From Cytophagales bacterium (GTDB lineage: Bacteria; Bacteroidota; Bacteroidia; Cytophagales; Cytophagaceae), in the NCBI GenBank assembly GCA_025360235.1, contig JANYCO010000204.1, positions 1 to 12,581 of the forward strand: a stretch of 12,581 nucleotides of DNA. The letters run 5' to 3'. This document shows, one piece after another, positions 8,523-12,581 of the stretch. The translations under genes and the position numbers were made by a program. How positions within the stretch are numbered: position 1 is the first letter of the stretch; each line of letters begins with the position of its first letter. The notes beneath the pieces were generated by a model. The model was given only the letters and a program-made list of their open reading frames with translations, searched no databases and was not told where the DNA came from.

Positions 8523-8551
8523 TGCCAATAATTCTTAATTATTTAATGGCA
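8523..8551. other. AT-rich hairpin of unknown role
   Basis: AATAATT (8527-8533) and AATTATT (8537-8543) pair perfectly around a 3-nt CTT loop. TGCC (8523-8526) and GGCA (8548-8551) extend the stem with a 4-nt bulge, giving about 11 pairs. On the minus strand it is followed by AAAAAG rather than T, so it is not a standard terminator in the direction of the genes. It could be a transcript 3'-end stabiliser or a protein site. Confidence 0.35.
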
Positions 8552-8641
8552 GGAATTGACAGACAAAAACCTTGACTTATCTATTTAACGGAAAATATAA
8601 AAATCTTAAAAAATGTATTTTACGGACAAAAATCAATTATC

Positions 8642-9391
8642 CTAGCTAAAAAGCTTAAGGAAATCTTCCTTATTGCGCCTGGAAACTTCAATTTCGGAAT
8701 TATCTACCATGAATACTGTTCCACCTTCACCTCTGATGTATTTCTTCACGTGTTTTAAATTGATAAGATGCGATTTATGGACTCTTACAAAATTGAAATC
8801 CGATAACGTACTTTCAAATTCTTTTAGCGTTTTAGATACTAATACCTTTTCTCCATTTAAAAAAATAAAAGCGGTGTAATTACCATCTCCTTCACATCGT
8901 ATTATATCGTCAAGGCTTACAAAAATATATCCTTCTCTCGTTGGTAGTGCTATTTGCTTAAATCCTCCGCTGACATCTGTTTTTATATTTTTCATAAACA
9001 ATGAAACTCTTTCATTATTCATTTTTGAAGTTTGTTGTGAAAATTTATTAATCGCAGCTACTAACTCCTTTTCATCAATAGGTTTCATGATATAGTCCAG
9101 CGCACTGAATTTAATCGCCTTTATAGCATAATGACTGTAAGCCGTTACAAATATCACTTCAAAATCAATCGTAGTAAATTTCTCAAGCATAGAAAAACCG
9201 TTGCCAAATGGCATTTCTATATCTAAAAAAACCAAATCAGGCTTGAACGATTCTATGGCTTTCTGTCCGGAGGAAGCGGAATCGCATAAGGCAACTACCT
9301 TTATCCAGGAACAATTTTTTGTGATCAATGTATTCAGTACAGATCTTCCGTCCTGTTCATCGTCAATAATTACAGCTTTAATGTCTTTCAT
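8642..9391 (-). CDS. LytTR-family response regulator (REC-LytTR)
   Basis: 249 residues, the usual length for AlgR/LytR-type regulators. The N-terminal receiver domain (about 4-120) has the acidic pair Asp10-Asp11, phosphoacceptor Asp57 in FLDIEMP, Thr83 in VTAY and Lys103 in MKP, so phosphorylation should be intact. The C-terminal LytTR DNA-binding domain (about 145-249) shows RCEGDGNYT and the family signature FVRVHKSHLINL. LytTR proteins bind pairs of about 9-nt direct repeats and usually activate transcription. The ATG at 9391 lies inside the end of the kinase gene (14-nt overlap), so the two are almost certainly co-transcribed and translationally coupled, with the kinase as cognate partner. 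Targets are unknown. A candidate autoregulatory site sits upstream of the kinase at 12276-12303. Confidence 0.95.
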   Translation of the reverse strand: MKDIKAVIIDDEQDGRSVLNTLITKNCSWIKVVALCDSASSGQKAIESFKPDLVFLDIEMPFGNGFSMLEKFTTIDFEVIFVTAYSHYAIKAIKFSALDYIMKPIDEKELVAAINKFSQQTSKMNNERVSLFMKNIKTDVSGGFKQIALPTREGYIFVSLDDIIRCEGDGNYTAFIFLNGEKVLVSKTLKEFESTLSDFNFVRVHKSHLINLKHVKKYIRGEGGTVFMVDNSEIEVSRRNKEDFLKLFS

Positions 9392-12269
9392 ATTCGTGCA
9401 GTTGTATTATAATTTCCACTCTGGTTCCCGATGCTATTTTCTTCTCATCGTATAAATCATGGAAAGAAAATTCCGTCTGACCCGGATGAATAGTATTGAG
9501 CAAATTTAATCTTTCTGAAATAAGCGTCAATCCTTTTGATTTTCTCAGGTTGTCATTTTTTTGTTTTATTTCAGAAGCTTTTTTTCTTCCTACTCCATTA
9601 TCAGTAATACTGCACTGTAGTTCTGTTTTGTTTTTCTTTATTTCTACTTGAAGTATTCTATTATCTTCTTTGTGCATAAGGCCATGCCAAATGGCGTTCT
9701 CAACGAAAGGTTGAAGAATGAGCGATGGAAAATCAATATCTTCAGGATAAATATCAGGCGCAATATCAATCGTATATTCAAAAGAATTCCCCAGACGCAT
9801 TGCCTCCAGTTTCAAATAAAGTTGTAATGATTCGATTTCTTCGTCCAAAGGAATGAATAATTTATCGGATTTGTCAAGTATGATACGAATCAATTTTGAA
9901 AATTCCGTTAGGTATTGATATGCTTCTTCTTTTTTACCACTTAAAATGCGTTGCTGAATAGAATTCAATGCATTAAAAATAAAATGAGGATTCATCTGCG
10001 AACGAAGCGCTGAAAGTCTATGTTCCGTAAGCCTTTTGTTCGTTTCTATAATTAAAAACTCATTAGCAATTTTTTCTTCCTGTGCTTTTTTCCTATCCGT
10101 TACATCATGCCCAATACAGGAAATGCCTTTTATTTTTCCAATAATTTCCTGGATAGGAGAAAAAGAAATTTCGTAATACTTATTTTCCTTGTTAACGTAA
10201 AATTCTAATTCTATGTTAAACTGTTCCCCCTTTAATGCTTTATCGTATAATTCTTTCCAATAATCAATTTGCATATTTCTATCTTCACTATTCTCATGAG
10301 AGATAAAAACAAGATCTCCTATTTTTCTTTCTTCTTTATATATTTCTTTAAAAAAATGAATGCAGCTATCGTTGATTACTGTGATTTTATATTCATGGTC
10401 AATAGAAAAAATAAGATCGGTAGTATTGTTGATAAGCGCCTTAAGGTTAGCCTCCATTAAGTAGACCAGTTCATTCGTTTTTCTTTTTTCCTCATTTACC
10501 CTAAGCATTTCTGTAATATCCCTTCCCATGCAGGAAATTCCGGTTATTTCATTGTTCTTACCTTTAATCGGATTCAGAGAAAAGCTATACGATTTTATTT
10601 CGTCTTGTAATACTACTGATATTTCATCAGAAAATCGTTCTCCTTCAAAACAACGATCGTATAATGCTTTCCAATAATTCTTTTGCAGATCGTCGTTCTG
10701 AATAAATACTTCTTCTCCAACATTTCGTTCTTCCCCATAAGAGTTCATAAACATCTCTTTACAGGCATCGTTCATTACTGTAATTCGATATTGGGTATCT
10801 ATAGAAAATATCGGATCGTTGGTATTGTTCACCAACGCTTCAATATTAGCTTGCATTGTTCTCTTTATTTCTTCTTTCTGTTTTACTTCTTCCTGGGCTT
10901 TTTTAAGTTCTGTAATATCGAGCACAAGACCAATAAAAACAGGCTCGCCCAGGTAGGTAGAAATAGTTCCGCTTAATAATCCAGGTGCTTCTGTGCCATC
11001 GCCAAGAATACCTACTGTTTCAAAATTTAATACCGATCCGTTTTTCTTAATTAAGTCCAGAAAACGGGTACGGTCTTCTGGATTTTTGTAGAGCTGAACA
11101 GAGGTGATGTTAACAAAATCCTCTTTTTTCATTTTATTCATCGTTGCAAGTGCATCATTCGTGTAAATGATGACACCATCTTTTACTCTGCTGATGATCA
11201 TTCCCACCGGGATATTTTCTGCAACCAGACTAAATAATTCAAAATTATCACGGGCAGTCTTTTCTTCTTTCTTACGGGCAGAAATATCTTTTATAATTAA
11301 GGATACCTTTCGCCAACCTTCTTCCATTGAATTAATACTATTGACTGTTGCTTCGTACCAGATGCCTTCCTCTGTAAGAGAAGGATATTCCATCGATTGA
11401 CTTTGTTTGGTAAGCAATACTTTGTCGATAGCATTTTGAAAAGGAATACAAAATTCATCTCCGAAAACTATACCCATTGATTTTCCCAGAAACTTTTCTT
11501 TTGGCATGAATAATTTAGATTCATCTTTTGTCCAGACATTGAGAAATATATAGTTTTCATCTACTTCAAATATAATATCGTCCAGAGAGGTCACTACTGC
11601 TAGAAGAGCCATTTGCTTCTGACGGATCTCTGTAGCAGATTCTTTTTCTTTTTCTTTCTGTAATTCTTTTTCGGAACGAATTATAAATTCATGCTGTCTC
11701 CTGGCTTCACGTTTAAAATACAAAGCGATCAGCATACAGATTAGTAAACTCACGCCATAGTTATACCAAAATATAAAGTAAAGTACTTTAGGTGATATAG
11801 GATTATTTTTCAAATACGAATAGTCTGTTATTTCCAACAGCACTAAAAAAAGAAAGGGCACTCCAAACGCATATGCGTTTACCCATTTGTTTTTTAAATC
11901 GTATAAAATATAAGTGCCTATAAAAACCGGAATAAAACCTAAGGCTTCACCGCTCTCAAAGCCCATAATAGAACCGTTTACAAAGATTACCAGGGTAACC
12001 GAAAGTGTAAGCAAAAGCTTGCCAAGAAGATACTTCTTTAAATGATTAAGAAATATAATAAGAATGAACATGAAAAAAGAAAACAACTGAATGAGATTCC
12101 CCAATAAAATGTTATCCTTCCACGAAATTAACGTAAACACCATAACTAATATGCCGGTAGAAGAACATATCTGATTGGTTAGTATTATTCTTCCCTGTTC
12201 TTCATAAGGAATGTCCTCTGCTATTCCATAGCGGGACACCTTATTCCACAGTGCTTGTATTGTACTCAT
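9378..12269 (-). CDS. Membrane LytS/YehU-type sensor histidine kinase with four PAS domains
   Basis: 963 residues. The N-terminus has about six predicted membrane helices (roughly 32-49, 56-75, 81-98, 110-124, 131-147, 163-184) followed by a charged coiled coil (about 186-218). Four PAS-like domains follow: about 220-332, 343-455, 472-588 and 605-727, joined by Lys/Glu-rich helices. PAS3 and PAS4 are near-duplicates (NNTNDPIFSID against NNTTDLIFSID, and ITGISCMGRDIT against IKGISCIGHDVT). The kinase core is of the His_kinase (LytS/YehU) type: SQMNPHFIFNALNSIQ with phosphoacceptor His762, N-box QPFVENAIWHGL with Asn858, ATP-lid motif DNGVG at 890-894, and KGLTLISERL at 912-921. It should phosphorylate the overlapping LytTR regulator. 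The signal is unknown. The membrane region is not clearly 5TMR-LytS or 7TMR. The chosen ATG (12269) leaves 31 residues before the first helix; no ribosome binding site is seen. Confidence 0.95.
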   Translation of the reverse strand: MSTIQALWNKVSRYGIAEDIPYEEQGRIILTNQICSSTGILVMVFTLISWKDNILLGNLIQLFSFFMFILIIFLNHLKKYLLGKLLLTLSVTLVIFVNGSIMGFESGEALGFIPVFIGTYILYDLKNKWVNAYAFGVPFLFLVLLEITDYSYLKNNPISPKVLYFIFWYNYGVSLLICMLIALYFKREARRQHEFIIRSEKELQKEKEKESATEIRQKQMALLAVVTSLDDIIFEVDENYIFLNVWTKDESKLFMPKEKFLGKSMGIVFGDEFCIPFQNAIDKVLLTKQSQSMEYPSLTEEGIWYEATVNSINSMEEGWRKVSLIIKDISARKKEEKTARDNFELFSLVAENIPVGMIISRVKDGVIIYTNDALATMNKMKKEDFVNITSVQLYKNPEDRTRFLDLIKKNGSVLNFETVGILGDGTEAPGLLSGTISTYLGEPVFIGLVLDITELKKAQEEVKQKEEIKRTMQANIEALVNNTNDPIFSIDTQYRITVMNDACKEMFMNSYGEERNVGEEVFIQNDDLQKNYWKALYDRCFEGERFSDEISVVLQDEIKSYSFSLNPIKGKNNEITGISCMGRDITEMLRVNEEKRKTNELVYLMEANLKALINNTTDLIFSIDHEYKITVINDSCIHFFKEIYKEERKIGDLVFISHENSEDRNMQIDYWKELYDKALKGEQFNIELEFYVNKENKYYEISFSPIQEIIGKIKGISCIGHDVTDRKKAQEEKIANEFLIIETNKRLTEHRLSALRSQMNPHFIFNALNSIQQRILSGKKEEAYQYLTEFSKLIRIILDKSDKLFIPLDEEIESLQLYLKLEAMRLGNSFEYTIDIAPDIYPEDIDFPSLILQPFVENAIWHGLMHKEDNRILQVEIKKNKTELQCSITDNGVGRKKASEIKQKNDNLRKSKGLTLISERLNLLNTIHPGQTEFSFHDLYDEKKIASGTRVEIIIQLHEYERH

Positions 12270-12275
12270 ATTTTA

Positions 12276-12303
12276 ACAAGTACCTGATTTTTTTTACAAG
12301 TAC
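12276..12303 (-). promoter_or_regulatory. Candidate LytTR binding site: two direct repeats upstream of the kinase
   Basis: The plus-strand octamer ACAAGTAC occurs at 12276-12283 and again at 12296-12303. The 12-nt spacer gives a period of 20 nt, about two helical turns. LytTR regulators such as AgrA bind two 9-nt direct repeats with a 12-13-nt spacer, and the AgrA half-site also begins ACA. The site ends only 6 nt from the kinase ATG, within the presumed leader, so it could mediate autoregulation by the product of the overlapping response regulator gene. The repeat is seen directly; its role is inferred. Confidence 0.45.
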
Positions 12304-12346
12304 AAAATATTGAACCGCCTATTTAATATAAAAATGTAGATTCCTT

Positions 12347-12581
12347 CTATTTCAGTATTTCTACTGAATCTTTATAACATTTTTGTTTGGTTGTAAAAAG
12401 ATCATAATAATAGATACCTTCTGAAACACTATTAGACGTGCAGGAGTCATGGATCAGCTTTAGCCGGAATTCCATGTCAATGCAGGCCGAAGATTTTTGA
12501 CCACCTAATATATAAACTAACATCTTATTATTCATTAAATTATAAACAAAATTAGCCGAAACCAAAAAATTTAAATTGCTG
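12347..12581 (-). CDS. C-terminal fragment of an unrecognised protein, possibly T9SS-sorted (N-terminus beyond window)
   Basis: The frame is open from the right edge to a TAG at 12347-12349, giving about 78 visible residues (SNLNFLVSANFVYN... to ...DSVEILK). It is in the same direction as the other genes and ends 77 nt before the kinase start. The final segment, SEGIYYYDLFTTKQ followed by a short strand ending VEILK, resembles the last strands of a T9SS type A sorting domain (GIYY...K...I-K), and FVYNLMNNKML resembles its earlier strand. The middle (LGGQKSSACIDMEFRLKLIH) is less typical. A short independent gene starting at an internal ATG or TTG cannot be excluded, but a truncated larger gene is more likely. 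Confidence 0.5.
   Translation of the reverse strand, partial: SNLNFLVSANFVYNLMNNKMLVYILGGQKSSACIDMEFRLKLIHDSCTSNSVSEGIYYYDLFTTKQKCYKDSVEILK

Larger units (their letters stand above)
8246..8641. other. 396-nt intergenic region: leader of beta-helix gene and 3' end of the sensor-regulator operon
   Basis: No credible gene lies here. Next to the beta-helix start it holds the shared upstream block and a small CACT/AGTG hairpin in the leader (about 8278-8288). At 8380-8392 is a near-palindrome AATCGGCCGGATT. Two stronger hairpins lie at 8451-8467 and 8523-8551. On the minus strand just after the response regulator stop, 8591-8625 is very T-rich with a weak AAAATA/TATTTT pairing and might serve as an AT-rich terminator of that operon. 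No ribosome binding site precedes the ATG at 8245. Confidence 0.5.

Overview
The window is AT-rich and, apart from intergenic DNA, carries genes on the minus strand only. It suggests a member of the Bacteroidota, probably in the Chitinophagales/Sphingobacteriales/Cytophagales range. The reasons are a type IX secretion (T9SS) type A C-terminal sorting domain, giant secreted repeat proteins, a LytS-type kinase with multiple PAS domains next to a LytTR regulator, and no Shine-Dalgarno sequence ahead of any start codon. The exact taxon cannot be read from this window.

Read in the direction of transcription, from the right edge to the left, the layout is as follows. (1) 12581-12347: the C-terminal end of an unrecognised protein whose last residues resemble a T9SS sorting domain. 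(2) 12269-9378: a 963-residue membrane sensor histidine kinase with six predicted membrane helices, four PAS domains and a LytS/YehU-type kinase core. (3) 9391-8642: a REC-LytTR response regulator overlapping the kinase by 14 nt. (4) 8641-8246: a 396-nt non-coding region with hairpins and the leader of the next gene. (5) 8245-3797: a 1482-residue secreted right-handed beta-helix protein with 17 copies of a 61-62-residue repeat and a T9SS sorting domain. (6) 3796-3537: a 260-nt intergenic region. (7) 3536 to the left edge: a thermolysin-like (M4) metallopeptidase followed by Fn3, CUB, Fn3 and FG-GAP/VCBS repeats. It is still open at base 1.

The likely biology is a membrane sensor and LytTR regulator pair next to two large exported surface or secreted proteins. 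Two regulatory signals in non-coding DNA stand out. The two exported-protein genes share a 24-nt upstream block (22 of 24 identical) followed at exactly the same distance by CTAG, which looks like a common promoter or operator. Just upstream of the kinase start is a perfect 8-nt direct repeat with a 12-nt spacer (20-nt period), the arrangement expected of a LytTR-family binding site, so the pair may regulate itself. A part of the shared block also occurs there. Whether the regulator controls the exported proteins is inference only.

No tRNA, rRNA, insertion sequence, CRISPR array or integrase was seen.
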